A stretch of DNA of 64,000 bases from DATJPR01 sp963811705. GTDB lineage: Bacteria; Bacteroidota; Ignavibacteria; UBA10030; UBA6906. The stretch's first letter is position 1, and every line of letters begins with the position of its first letter. Positions 45,187 through 53,970 of this stretch are shown here, one piece after another. The position numbers were made by a program, and so were the translations under genes. The stretch lies in contig CAWESL010000017.1 of assembly GCA_963811705.1 (NCBI GenBank), forward strand, positions 62,001-126,000, written 5' to 3'. Below the pieces are notes generated by a model that did not search any database, was not told where the DNA came from, and worked only from the letters and a program-made list of their open reading frames with translations.

Positions 45187-45405
45187 TCAACGATGGAAGA
45201 TGAGAGGAATGAGGAAGTACGCAGCGCTCATCCCGGCAATAATAAGGCAGATCATCCCGCCGAACGCCCAGAAGAACATTTTAAGGTCACCGTCCCTCTC
45301 GCCGGCGACTCGGAGAGACTTCCGAAAACAGAGGACAACGCCCGTCGACCCCAGGAGAAACAGTGGGGCGAAGACAAAGAAGAGAATGCGATCAAGTCCG
45401 GCCAT
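45187..45405 (-). CDS. Small two-helix membrane protein
   Basis: 72 residues from the ATG at 45405, supported by a strong GGAGG ribosome site six bases upstream (plus-strand cctcc at 45411-45415). Two membrane helices: FFVFAPLFLLGSTGVVLCF (about 9-27) and MICLIIAGMSAAYFLIPLIF (about 51-70), with a short charged loop (RKSLRVAGERDGDLK). I do not recognise a family. It is the first gene of the minus operon, 3 nt from the esterase. An upstream extension to 45576 has no ribosome site and poor composition. Confidence 0.7.
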   Translation of the reverse strand: MAGLDRILFFVFAPLFLLGSTGVVLCFRKSLRVAGERDGDLKMFFWAFGGMICLIIAGMSAAYFLIPLIFHR

Positions 45406-45544
45406 AGAATCCTCCCTCGTAATATACGAAAAGTGACATGAAAAGTGGCAGTTGCGCACCCGGCAGGCGCCGACGATCGTATTGCAGTTCTTCCTTCGAT
45501 ATGGTATCTTTTTGTCTATCTTCCACTCGTGGTACCCGAAACCC

Positions 45545-45940
45545 ATGCCGCGTTCCCTCCGCCCTGGCGTTCTCATTGTCGAGGATGAAGAAGAACTTCT
45601 CTCGCTGGTCTCTCGGATATTCGAGAGCGAGGATTATAAAATATTTCAGGCACGGGACGGCGCTGCCGCGATTGAAATTTATCGCAGGCACCAGGAGGCG
45701 ATCGACGTCGTGCTAACAGATCTTGGGTTGCCTGGAGTCGGCGGTGCGGATGTTATTGCCGCGATCAGAGGCCTGAACTCGTCGGTCAAGATTGTCGGCC
45801 TCAGCGGATATGGCGGGGGCGAAAGCCGCATGGTCGCCTTGGCAGCAGGTGCGGATATGTTTTGCGAAAAGCCGTTTGCGGTCGATGAGCTCCTCGAATC
45901 AATTCGAAGGTTGTTAAGCCCCGATGAAAACCGCGACTGA
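45545..45940 (+). CDS. Single-domain response regulator (CheY-like)
   Basis: 131 residues from the ATG at 45545. A receiver fold fills the protein: acidic pair in VEDEEE, phospho-Asp in VLTDLGLPG, Thr/Ser position in VGLSGYG, and Lys in CEKPF. There is no output domain, so it acts by protein contact or as a phosphate relay. No kinase gene is adjacent. It overlaps the yjbQ start by 17 nt, so the two are probably co-transcribed. Confidence 0.88.
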   Translation: MPRSLRPGVLIVEDEEELLSLVSRIFESEDYKIFQARDGAAAIEIYRRHQEAIDVVLTDLGLPGVGGADVIAAIRGLNSSVKIVGLSGYGGGESRMVALAAGADMFCEKPFAVDELLESIRRLLSPDENRD

Positions 45941-46337
45941 ATACCTCTGGTTTCAGACCAAAAATCACCGGGAGTACATCAATATCACCCGTCAGGTCGG
46001 CGAAATGGTCGCCCGCAGCGGGATCCGGGAAGGAATGGTGCTCGTCTCGGCAATGCACATCACCGCCGGCGTCTACGTTAACGATGCCGAAGACGGACTG
46101 ATCAAGGATATTGACGAATGGCTGGAACATCTTGCCCCCTTCAATTCCGATTACCGGCATCACCGGACCGGCGAAACGAACGGCGATTCTCATCTCAAAA
46201 GCCTTCTCATCCATCATGAAATCATCGTCCCGGTGACCGACGGCAAGCTTGATTTCGGTCCCTGGCAACAAATCTACTACGCCGAGTTCGACGGCCAGAG
46301 GCGAAAACGACTGGTGGTCAAAATCATGGGCGAATAG
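45924..46337 (+). CDS. yjbQ: YjbQ/UPF0047 family protein (secondary thiamine-phosphate synthase)
   Basis: 137 residues, the standard family length. Conserved elements are MHITAGVYVNDAED (about 48-61) and GETNGDSHLKSLLIHHE (about 86-102), whose His and Asp form the family's presumed metal site. E. coli YjbQ has weak thiamine-phosphate synthase activity and its physiological role is unsettled. The gene overlaps the CheY-like gene by 17 nt and precedes the GWxTD gene by 30 nt. Confidence 0.9.
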   Translation: MKTATEYLWFQTKNHREYINITRQVGEMVARSGIREGMVLVSAMHITAGVYVNDAEDGLIKDIDEWLEHLAPFNSDYRHHRTGETNGDSHLKSLLIHHEIIVPVTDGKLDFGPWQQIYYAEFDGQRRKRLVVKIMGE

Positions 46338-46367
46338 CCCTCCCTCACCAACGAAAGAAGTTCTTCT

Positions 46368-47765
46368 ATGAGACCGTACGTTGTCCTTCTTCTCTGCATC
46401 CTTCTTGCCGGGACCGCACTGAGCCAGACACTGGCCCCGTCGGAACAGTTTCGCATATCGATCGATCTTGCGCGCTTCCGTGGCGCAGATGATTCCACCG
46501 GTCTGACGGAAGTCTATTATTCAATTCCTCAGCGGAGTCTGACCTATCGATCGGATTCAAGCGGATTGGGAGGAGGGATGGATCTCATGGCGACGGTCAC
46601 CCGGGGAGACTCGGTCGTGTTTCAAGATCGCTGGCTTGTTCCGAGCGTGATCCGCGATTCAACGACCCTTCTCCGGGGATTGAACCTGGTCGGTGTCTGT
46701 CAGGTTCCCTTGCGTCGGGGAGAGTACCTGTTGAAGGTTGTCGGGCGCGACAAGTACAACCCCGCCCGGCGTGACAGTGCGGGCGTGCGGTTCACCATGA
46801 GCCCCGCCGGCGCCGACCGCGTGTTGCTGAGCGACATCGAGCTTGCATCGATCGTCAGGAAATCCTCGCAGCACTCACCATTTTATAAGAACACTCTTGA
46901 GGTCATTCCGAATGTCGGAGGCTTGTACAGTGCAGACCAGCCCTGCTATTTCTATGCCGAGGCTTACAATCTTCTGTTCGCATCAGACACAAGCGACTTC
47001 ATCGTGCGGAGCGTCGTGAACGACGCCATCGGCCGGGAGAAATTCACGCGCGACAGGATCAAGAAGCGGATAGGGGAGTCTCTGGTGATTGTCGATCAGC
47101 TGCCGCTGGCCGAACTGCGCACCGGCACGTATTCACTCACCCTCTCCGTGTTGGACACGGCAAAGAAACTTGTTGCCGCGACGACCCGGAAGTTCTTCGT
47201 TCTGAACGAGAAATTGGGTACGGATTCCACGATGCTGGCGTCGGGCTCAACGGTGCCACTCGCCGTGTATGCCTCGATGACCGAGGCTGAGCTGGATGAA
47301 GAATTCAAGGAAGCGCGCTACGAAGCCACCGACACGGAGCAGGCCCAATACAAGCTCCTGAAAGGCGTCGATGCCAAGCGGGCATTCCTGAGCGGGTTCT
47401 GGCGAAGACGACCGGTGGGGTTCCGCGAAGAGTATATGGCAAGAGTCGCCTACGCGAACGCCAACTTTCATAGCATGGGCACTGCCGGTTACCGGTGCGA
47501 TCGGGGGAGAGTCTACATCGTGTATGGACCGCCGGACGACAACGAGCGTCATCCCAGCGAATCGGATTCGCGGGCGTATGAGATCTGGTCCTATCACAGT
47601 ATCCAGGGTGGCGTGATCTTTGTCTTCGTCCAGCGCAATACGACGGGGGAATACGACCTCGTGCACTCGACGGACCGGAACGAATTGCACGACGACAATT
47701 GGCAGAGGTTCTTGAATCCTGACTCCGATCAGAACCAGATCTATATGAATAATCCGCAGTATTAG
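46368..47765 (+). CDS. GWxTD domain-containing exported protein
   Basis: 465 residues with a signal peptide (about 1-19, cut near ALSQ). The first 300 residues are beta-rich. The C-terminal GWxTD-type domain spans about 310-460: LLKGVDAKRAFLSGFWRRR, then YRCDRGRVYIVYGPPDDNERHP and YEIWSYHSIQGGVIFVFVQR. The family is widespread in Bacteroidota, Acidobacteriota and relatives, and lacks a biochemical assignment; periplasmic location is expected. A clear terminator lies about 130 nt after its stop. Confidence 0.87.
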   Translation: MRPYVVLLLCILLAGTALSQTLAPSEQFRISIDLARFRGADDSTGLTEVYYSIPQRSLTYRSDSSGLGGGMDLMATVTRGDSVVFQDRWLVPSVIRDSTTLLRGLNLVGVCQVPLRRGEYLLKVVGRDKYNPARRDSAGVRFTMSPAGADRVLLSDIELASIVRKSSQHSPFYKNTLEVIPNVGGLYSADQPCYFYAEAYNLLFASDTSDFIVRSVVNDAIGREKFTRDRIKKRIGESLVIVDQLPLAELRTGTYSLTLSVLDTAKKLVAATTRKFFVLNEKLGTDSTMLASGSTVPLAVYASMTEAELDEEFKEARYEATDTEQAQYKLLKGVDAKRAFLSGFWRRRPVGFREEYMARVAYANANFHSMGTAGYRCDRGRVYIVYGPPDDNERHPSESDSRAYEIWSYHSIQGGVIFVFVQRNTTGEYDLVHSTDRNELHDDNWQRFLNPDSDQNQIYMNNPQY

Positions 47766-47894
47766 CCCCTTCCCGACACGAAGAAATGTCGGAGGGAGGA
47801 TGTTGCGTACGTGCAATGGCTGGGCGGACCGGAATATCCCGCCATCGAAATGCGATCCTGACGTGAGCAGGGTTTTCCCGGGCCCGACTCGTCC

Positions 47895-47919
47895 AAAACC
47901 CCGCATGGTGCGGGGTTTT
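47895..47919 (+). terminator. Intrinsic terminator after the GWxTD gene
   Basis: A perfect 10-bp stem (aaaaccccgc / gcggggtttt) with a 5-nt loop, followed by five T in total. It ends 20 nt before the acyltransferase ATG, so the downstream ribosome site aaggag begins right after the T run. Confidence 0.82.
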
Positions 47920-47938
47920 TGGCAAGGAGCAAGTAAGC

Positions 47939-48901
47939 ATGTCTGACGCGGTCGGAACGAAACGACGCTTCCTCAAAACGTGGACGGAGTATCTCGGCTT
48001 TCTTCTCGTCCGTTCGCTCGGCGGCATCCTCCCGTATCGTTGGGCCGGTGCCATGGGAAGCTTCCTCGGCGGCATGATCTTTCGTCTTACGCCGATCAGG
48101 AAGCGCGTCACGCTGGACAATCTGAGGAACGCATTTCCCGATCTCACGGAGGGTGAACGGAGGAGGATCGCCGTGGGTGCCTTCAGGAACTATGGGCGAT
48201 CGATCCTCGAAATGCTCTGGGAATGGTCGGCCTCCTCCGATGCCATCCGATCGAAGATTCACATGGTGAATGCCGATCTGGCCTCACGGGCGCTCAACCG
48301 CAAGCGCGGCGTCGTGATGCTCTCCGCGCATTTTGGCTCGTGGGAATTCCTCCTCGCGAGCTCGTATTTCGCGCTCACTGTGCCCATGACGGTGATCGTC
48401 CAGCGGCAACGCAACAGAAAGATCGACGCGATCGTGGATCGCCACCGGTCCCGATTCGACGCGCATACGGTCAGCATGGGACAGTCTATTCGGGAAGCCC
48501 TCCGGACACTGAAGGAGAAGGGGGTGGTGTTCCTTCTCGGTGATCAGAGCGGATCAAAGGAATCGGTGTACATTCCGTTCTTCGGGAGGCCGGCCGCGAC
48601 GCATCGCGGCGCTGCTGCGTTTGTCTTGAAAACCGGCGCCGCGCTGGTGATGCAGTTCCTGGTGCGACGATCGGACGGCGACTACGATGCGTATTTTGAA
48701 GAAATCGATCACTCCGATCTGCGCGGATCCAGCGAGGAGAATATCGTCGAACTCACCCGCCGCCACACTTCGATGCTCGAACGATATATCCGGTCCCATC
48801 CCGACCATTGGCTCTGGATGCATAAGCGCTGGAAACATACTGCGTTCTATGAAGCCCACGCGGAGAACCGTCAACAGGCATCCACCCAGGCACCGGCATG
48901 A
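47939..48901 (+). CDS. LpxL/HtrB-like lysophospholipid (lipid A) acyltransferase
   Basis: 320 residues with ribosome site aaggag. The N-terminus is hydrophobic (FLLVRSLGGILPYRW). The acyltransferase motif H-x4-E appears in SAHFGSWEF (H131, E136; the family usually has Asp or Glu there). The next blocks QRQRNRKIDAIVDRHR, LGDQSGSKESVYIPFFGRPAATHRG and HPDHWLWMHKRWK match lipid A secondary acyltransferases. It should transfer an acyl chain onto the lipid A precursor at the inner membrane. The gene overlaps waaF by 4 bp, forming an LPS operon. Confidence 0.92.
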   Translation: MSDAVGTKRRFLKTWTEYLGFLLVRSLGGILPYRWAGAMGSFLGGMIFRLTPIRKRVTLDNLRNAFPDLTEGERRRIAVGAFRNYGRSILEMLWEWSASSDAIRSKIHMVNADLASRALNRKRGVVMLSAHFGSWEFLLASSYFALTVPMTVIVQRQRNRKIDAIVDRHRSRFDAHTVSMGQSIREALRTLKEKGVVFLLGDQSGSKESVYIPFFGRPAATHRGAAAFVLKTGAALVMQFLVRRSDGDYDAYFEEIDHSDLRGSSEENIVELTRRHTSMLERYIRSHPDHWLWMHKRWKHTAFYEAHAENRQQASTQAPA

Positions 48902-49944
48902 TCCCTCCACGGGTCGTCGTATTCCAGACCGCGTTCCTCGGCGATGTGATCCTGACGCTCCCCCTGGCTTCCGCGCTTCGCCGGTCGTCAGCGGAGACCC
49001 GCGTTGCGATGGTGACGACACCTGCCGCTGCCGCCGTTGTCGAAGACCACGAAGACGTCGCCCTGGTGATTCCCTATGACAAGCATGGAAGCGATCGCGG
49101 ACTGGCGGGCGCGATGCGGATCATCAGGAGCCTCCGTGCATGGGGGGCGGATCTCGCTCTCGTTCCTCACCGATCGCTCCGCAGTGCGATAATTGTCCGG
49201 CTCGCGGGCATACCGCGACGAATCGGCTTTTCCACGTCAGCGGGCAGGGCGCTCTTCACCGACAAGGTGCTCTACCGCCGCGCGGCACATGAAATTGACC
49301 GAAACCTCGATCTGCTGATTCCCCTCGGCCTAAGGCCGGCAGATCGTATTCTTCCGACCCTTCGCGCGAACGTCCGCGACCAGGAAATTGTTGATCATCT
49401 GATACGAAAATATGCGGGCGTGGACCAGCCCGCCCTGATCGCTGTGGCGCCGGGCTCTGTCTGGGCGACGAAACGTTGGACGAAGGAGGGATTTATCGCT
49501 GTTTGCAGGGAGTTCGCGGGTCGCAAGCAATTTGTGGCGCTTGTGGGAGGCGCAATGGACAGAGAGTTATGCGATGCGATCGCCGTGCAGGGAGGAAACA
49601 ACGTCGTATCCTTTGCCGGAGAACTTACGCTGAAACAATCTGCTGCGTTGATCGGCCGGAGTCAGGTGCTTCTGACGAATGACAGTGCGCCCGAGCATCT
49701 GGCGCTCGCGGTAGGAACGCCGGTCGTGGCAATTTTCGGGCCGACCGTTCCTGCGTTCGGGTTCGCTCCGGTCGGCCGCTATGACGAAGTTGTCGAGTAC
49801 ATGGGTCTGACGTGCAGGCCATGCGGGATCCATGGAGGCGATGTGTGTCCCATCGGCACCCTTGATTGCATGAAACTTCTTCCGCCACAACAAGTGATCA
49901 GCGCGATCGATCGCGTGATCAACCGTAGCAAGCACAGTGTCTAA
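48898..49944 (+). CDS. waaF: ADP-heptose:LPS heptosyltransferase (GT9, WaaF-like)
   Basis: 348 residues. The N-terminal FLGDVILTLPLASALR and the C-terminal TNDSAPEHLALAVGTPVVAIFGPTVP are the two GT9 hallmarks; the latter contacts ADP-heptose. VAPGSVWATKRWTKEGF lies between the two Rossmann domains. WaaF adds the second heptose to the LPS inner core. WaaC or another GT9 cannot be fully excluded, but APGSVWATKRW points to the heptosyltransferase II branch. Its stop overlaps the tsaC start by 8 nt. Confidence 0.83.
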   Translation: MIPPRVVVFQTAFLGDVILTLPLASALRRSSAETRVAMVTTPAAAAVVEDHEDVALVIPYDKHGSDRGLAGAMRIIRSLRAWGADLALVPHRSLRSAIIVRLAGIPRRIGFSTSAGRALFTDKVLYRRAAHEIDRNLDLLIPLGLRPADRILPTLRANVRDQEIVDHLIRKYAGVDQPALIAVAPGSVWATKRWTKEGFIAVCREFAGRKQFVALVGGAMDRELCDAIAVQGGNNVVSFAGELTLKQSAALIGRSQVLLTNDSAPEHLALAVGTPVVAIFGPTVPAFGFAPVGRYDEVVEYMGLTCRPCGIHGGDVCPIGTLDCMKLLPPQQVISAIDRVINRSKHSV

Positions 49945-50578
49945 ACGACTCATCCTTGATTTCGAAAATCCCGACAGCCGGACTCTCTCGATTGCTGTGG
50001 CGACACTGCAACGGGGCGGGCTCCTCGTGTATCCCACCGACACCGTGTACGGAATCGGCGTCGACCCGCTGAATGCAGAAGCCCTTGAACGGCTCCGCGC
50101 TGCAAAACACCGACTGGAGCAAAAACCGATCCTGTTGATTGCTCATTCCATCGATGCCGCATCGACGGCTGTTGATCGGTTTACCGCCGCGGCGTTGACG
50201 CTGGCGAACGCGTTCTGGCCGGGACCGCTGACACTGATCCTTCCGGCCCGATCCAGTCTTCCGGTGCAAGTAACGCAAAATTCCGGCACGGTTGGAGTGC
50301 GAATTCCTTCGAGCCCAACCTGCCTGCTACTTGCTGAACTGTTCGGCGGACCTGTTACCTCGACGAGTGCCAATGTGGCCGGCGAACCGACCCCGGGAAC
50401 CGTCGACGAGATTGAAACGATGCTCGGAGAATCCATCGACCTCTATCTTGATGCCGGCCCCCTGGCGAACCGCAAGCCTTCAACGATCGTCGACATGACA
50501 ATCGATCCCCCGCGCATCCTCCGCGACGGGGCGGTCTCGCGAGAACTCCTGACCGCTGTTAATCCCGATATCCGGTGA
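49937..50578 (+). CDS. tsaC: Threonylcarbamoyl-AMP synthase (TsaC/Sua5/YrdC)
   Basis: 213 residues from a GTG at 49937. The YrdC fold has GGLLVYPTDTVYGIG, RAAKHRLEQKPILLI (the Lys-x-Arg-type substrate loop), WPGPLTLIL and GPVTSTSANVAGEPT. It makes threonylcarbamoyl-AMP from Thr, bicarbonate and ATP for t6A37 in ANN-decoding tRNAs. There is no C-terminal Sua5 domain, so it is the short TsaC type. It shares the transcript with lpxL/waaF, an arrangement I regard as chance of operon building. Confidence 0.93.
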   Translation: MSKRLILDFENPDSRTLSIAVATLQRGGLLVYPTDTVYGIGVDPLNAEALERLRAAKHRLEQKPILLIAHSIDAASTAVDRFTAAALTLANAFWPGPLTLILPARSSLPVQVTQNSGTVGVRIPSSPTCLLLAELFGGPVTSTSANVAGEPTPGTVDEIETMLGESIDLYLDAGPLANRKPSTIVDMTIDPPRILRDGAVSRELLTAVNPDIR

Positions 50579-50581
50579 CGC

Positions 50582-52930
50582 ATGATGAGACGCTTGATCA
50601 ATAACGGACTGTTTCTTCTCTGTGTCTTCCTCGTGCCTCGAACGCTCCCGGCGCAATCCGAGGCGATCGAGCGAGGACAGGCCTTTCTCGACTTGTCGAA
50701 TGATTTTGTTATTATGGACCTGTCGGCTCATCCTGATGATGAGGATGGCGCCACCCTTGCCTTCTATCGCATGAAATTCGGCGTGTCGACCTACTCCGTT
50801 CTGTTCACCAGGGGGGAGGGCGGACAAAATGAAAAAGGGCCCGAACTCTATGAACAACTTGGAGTGATCCGCTCTGAGGAAACGCGACGAGCAGGCGCTC
50901 TCCTCGGAACCAACGTCGTATTTCTTGATTTCCTCGATTTCGGATTCTCGAAGACCGCGACTGAAGCGTTCCATGTCTGGGGCGGCCAGATGGAAGCGCT
51001 CCGCAGACTTGTGTACGTGATCAGAAAATACAAACCCGACATTCTTTTCACCAATCACAACACCATCGACGGTCACGGGCATCATCAGGCCGTGGCCATT
51101 ACCGCGATCGCGGCGTTTGACGCCGCCGCCGACTCGACGATGTTTCCGGAACAGCTCCGGGAACCCGGGGTCAGCCTCTGGCAACCGCGGAAGCTCTTTT
51201 TCCGGGCGTTCGGAAGGATGGAAGGGAGCGCCGATGTGTCGAATCATATCCTTGACATCGATTCCCTCAGAGGGATTGCCTACCTGGACATTGCCTCCCA
51301 GGCGCTCCGGCAACACCGGACGCAAGGCATGGATCGGGCCAACCTCCGCGCATTCTCCCGGGGAAGAAGCCTGTACAAGCTCATGCGATCGAACAGCATC
51401 TACGAGGCTGACAGCACGAGTTTTCTCTCCGGGATCGACCTGTGGCGGGATCCGTCCATCGCTTTTCTCCGGCCGCTTCGAACGGAACTCTCCTCGCTTA
51501 ATCCCGGGATGCCCAATGCGCTTCTGGTGGAACGTGCCGCGGCAGAGGAGAAGAAGGTGGACTCGTTGCTGAATTGCTGCTCCGACTCGCCTCTCGCCGC
51601 GAGACTCCTTGCCCATTGGAAAGACTGTCTGAATCGCATCGTGTCCACATCGTGCGGGATATCCATCGCGGCGCACCTGCGGGACTCGATCGTCGTCCCG
51701 ACACAAGAGACGCTCTGTGACGTTGCTGCGACAGCGACGCACTGCGCGCTTCACGTCGAGGCATGGCGGTTCGCTCTGCCGCCGCACTGGACCTGGTATC
51801 CGCAAACGGGCGGGAAAGCGTACGTGATCCATATCGGCGATGATGCCAGCCCGACCGTCCCCCGGGACATCTATCAGTATCACTCGCTGGGACGCCATCA
51901 GGAAATCATCGCGATTGCGCGATGCGAGATTGATGGTCGAACGATGGATCTCTCGGTCCCGGTGCAATTCGATGTCGCCCCACGCCAATCAATCAGGATT
52001 CCTGCGCCCTCGCTGGCGTTTGTTCCGGGCCGCACGCCGGTGCCGCTCGAAATACCTTGGGATGTCGAGAATTGGCAGCCGCGAACGTACGACGGTCCTC
52101 TCGCGATCGTCGGTGAACAAGGGTGGAAATCCGGGCCCCTCTCACTCTCGATGGCGGGGGAGTACGATGAGAAAAAAGGAACGATTGCGTTGGACCCGCC
52201 CGCCCGCGTCGAAGCGGGAGACTATCCGTTTGTTCTCCGTACGACCATTGCGCAAGCCGCATTTACGGTTCACGTGATCGACGCCCGGGTGGCGCCGGAT
52301 GTCTCTGTGGGCATCATTGAAAGCTATGACAACACGCTGGAATCCGCCGCGCGGATTCTTCGAGTGCCCGCGACGCCGATCGACGATTCCACGCTGGCAA
52401 ACGGCGACCTCTCGCGTTTCTCAACAATCATTGTGGACATCCGCGCCTATCTCGTGAGGAATGTCCTGAAGTCATCATATGAAAGACTGCTCAAATTCGT
52501 GAAGCAAGGGGGGACATTGATCGTGATGTATCAGCGCGATCAGGAATGGAGACCCGAGTACGCTCCATATCCCTTCACGATTTCGCGCCGAAGGGTGACG
52601 CACGAAGACGCGCCGGTTACCATTCTCGCGCCGAAAGACCCGCTTCTGAATTCGCCGAACATCATCGGCAATCAGGACTGGGCGAACTGGAAACAGGAAA
52701 GGGGTCTCTATTTCCCCGCAGATGTTCCGGGTGAATATACCCGAATTCTCTCGTGCGCCGATCCCGATGAAGAACCGCTTTCGACCGGGTATTTGCGGGC
52801 ATCATACGGAAACGGAGAGTACGTTTATACTTCCTATGTTTGGTATCGTCAGCTCAAAGAAGGGAACGCCGGGGCCTTCCGCTGCTTCGCGAATATGCTA
52901 TCGCTGAAGGGGAGAGGATCCCGACCGTGA
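50582..52930 (+). CDS. Large exported PIG-L family deacetylase
   Basis: 782 residues, much longer than single-domain PIG-L enzymes (about 250). A signal peptide (about 1-25) precedes the LmbE/PIG-L catalytic domain (about 40-280), with zinc ligands in AHPDDED (H50, D52, D53) and HGHH (H165-H168). About 500 residues follow: a beta-rich region (about 390-560) and a C-terminal domain containing PIDDSTLANGDLSRFSTIIVDIRAYL and GGTLIVMYQRDQEW, which looks like a glutamine-amidotransferase-like alpha/beta fold. It probably deacetylates N-acetyl sugars in the periplasm. Its stop overlaps the solute-binding gene (GTGA). Confidence 0.82.
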   Translation: MMRRLINNGLFLLCVFLVPRTLPAQSEAIERGQAFLDLSNDFVIMDLSAHPDDEDGATLAFYRMKFGVSTYSVLFTRGEGGQNEKGPELYEQLGVIRSEETRRAGALLGTNVVFLDFLDFGFSKTATEAFHVWGGQMEALRRLVYVIRKYKPDILFTNHNTIDGHGHHQAVAITAIAAFDAAADSTMFPEQLREPGVSLWQPRKLFFRAFGRMEGSADVSNHILDIDSLRGIAYLDIASQALRQHRTQGMDRANLRAFSRGRSLYKLMRSNSIYEADSTSFLSGIDLWRDPSIAFLRPLRTELSSLNPGMPNALLVERAAAEEKKVDSLLNCCSDSPLAARLLAHWKDCLNRIVSTSCGISIAAHLRDSIVVPTQETLCDVAATATHCALHVEAWRFALPPHWTWYPQTGGKAYVIHIGDDASPTVPRDIYQYHSLGRHQEIIAIARCEIDGRTMDLSVPVQFDVAPRQSIRIPAPSLAFVPGRTPVPLEIPWDVENWQPRTYDGPLAIVGEQGWKSGPLSLSMAGEYDEKKGTIALDPPARVEAGDYPFVLRTTIAQAAFTVHVIDARVAPDVSVGIIESYDNTLESAARILRVPATPIDDSTLANGDLSRFSTIIVDIRAYLVRNVLKSSYERLLKFVKQGGTLIVMYQRDQEWRPEYAPYPFTISRRRVTHEDAPVTILAPKDPLLNSPNIIGNQDWANWKQERGLYFPADVPGEYTRILSCADPDEEPLSTGYLRASYGNGEYVYTSYVWYRQLKEGNAGAFRCFANMLSLKGRGSRP

Positions 52931-53967
52931 AGATCGGCGCTCTGATATTGATTCCCGCTCTCATCATCGTGGGATGTTCCCGCGGCCCGCAGAAAACGCC
53001 GCTTCTGGTCTATTCCCCTCATGGCAAAGATCTTCTTTCAACGTTCAAACGTGAATTCGAAAACGCACATCCCGATGTCGAGGTCCAATGGCTCGATATG
53101 GGGGCGCAGGACGTTTATGAGCGAATCAGGACAGAGCGGAACAACCCGCAAGCCGACGTTTGGTGGGGCGGACCGATGACCACGTTCGAACGGGCCGCTG
53201 CGGAAAGTCTCCTGACGGCGTATCGCCCAACATGGGCGGAGTCCATTCCGTCCGCAGCGAAAAGCAATGGCGATTTCTGGTACGGCACCTTCTATACGCC
53301 GGAAGTCATCATGTTCAACAAGAACATGCTGCCGGACAGCGCGGCGCCTTCCGATTGGGACCAGCTTCTTGATCCCCGCTGGCGTGGGAGGATCATTCTT
53401 CGATCCCCGCCCGCTTCCGGGACGATGCGGGTGATTTTCTGTTCCATCATCCAGTGCGAGATCGCACGGACGGGTGACAGTACCGCCGGATTTCTCTGGC
53501 TCAGGAAGCTCGACAGAAACACGAAGACGTACGTCGCCGATCCGACGCAGTTGTATCTTCGCATTGCCCGCGAAGAAGCCCCGCTGTCGGTATGGGACAT
53601 GCCGGACGTCGAGCTTCAGATCCACCGAAACGCCGATCCGTTCGCCTATCATCTGCCGGCGAGCGGAACCCCCGTTCTCGTTGAGGGTATCGCCATCGTC
53701 CGCGGAGCTCCGCACGCGGCACTGGCGAAGGAGTTCTATGAGTTCGTGACCTCCAAGACAAGCATCCTCGAGCAGGCGCGACAATTCTATCGCGTTCCTG
53801 TTCGATCGGACATCCCCCCCGACAGTCTCCCCGACTGGATCAGGGAACATCCCTGGAAACCGATGCCGGTGGATTGGCGTGAACTCTCCAACCATGAAGA
53901 ACAATGGATGCAGTACTGGGACGACCATGTGAAGGGTACGGGGAATTCTTTGACCGCGATTCCATAG
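52927..53967 (+). CDS. ABC transporter solute-binding lipoprotein (ferric-iron-type)
   Basis: 346 residues from the GTG at 52927, overlapping the PIG-L stop. Lipoprotein signal VKIGALILIPALIIVGC with Cys17. The fold is the family 1/6 extracellular binding protein: LLVYSPHGKDLL, ADVWWGGPMTTFERA and GTFYTPEVIMFNKNML match AfuA/FbpA-like proteins. Ferric iron is the best-known ligand, but thiamine and phosphonate binders are related, so substrate is uncertain. Genes for the ATPase and a fused permease follow at once. Confidence 0.85.
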   Translation: MKIGALILIPALIIVGCSRGPQKTPLLVYSPHGKDLLSTFKREFENAHPDVEVQWLDMGAQDVYERIRTERNNPQADVWWGGPMTTFERAAAESLLTAYRPTWAESIPSAAKSNGDFWYGTFYTPEVIMFNKNMLPDSAAPSDWDQLLDPRWRGRIILRSPPASGTMRVIFCSIIQCEIARTGDSTAGFLWLRKLDRNTKTYVADPTQLYLRIAREEAPLSVWDMPDVELQIHRNADPFAYHLPASGTPVLVEGIAIVRGAPHAALAKEFYEFVTSKTSILEQARQFYRVPVRSDIPPDSLPDWIREHPWKPMPVDWRELSNHEEQWMQYWDDHVKGTGNSLTAIP

Positions 53968-53970
53968 CCG

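Noticed and set aside
45428..45450. Direct repeat gaaaagtgaca / gaaaagtggca between divergent genes
   Set aside because: Two copies 12 nt apart could be a regulator site, but the repeat is short, AT-rich and has no third copy or clear promoter alignment.
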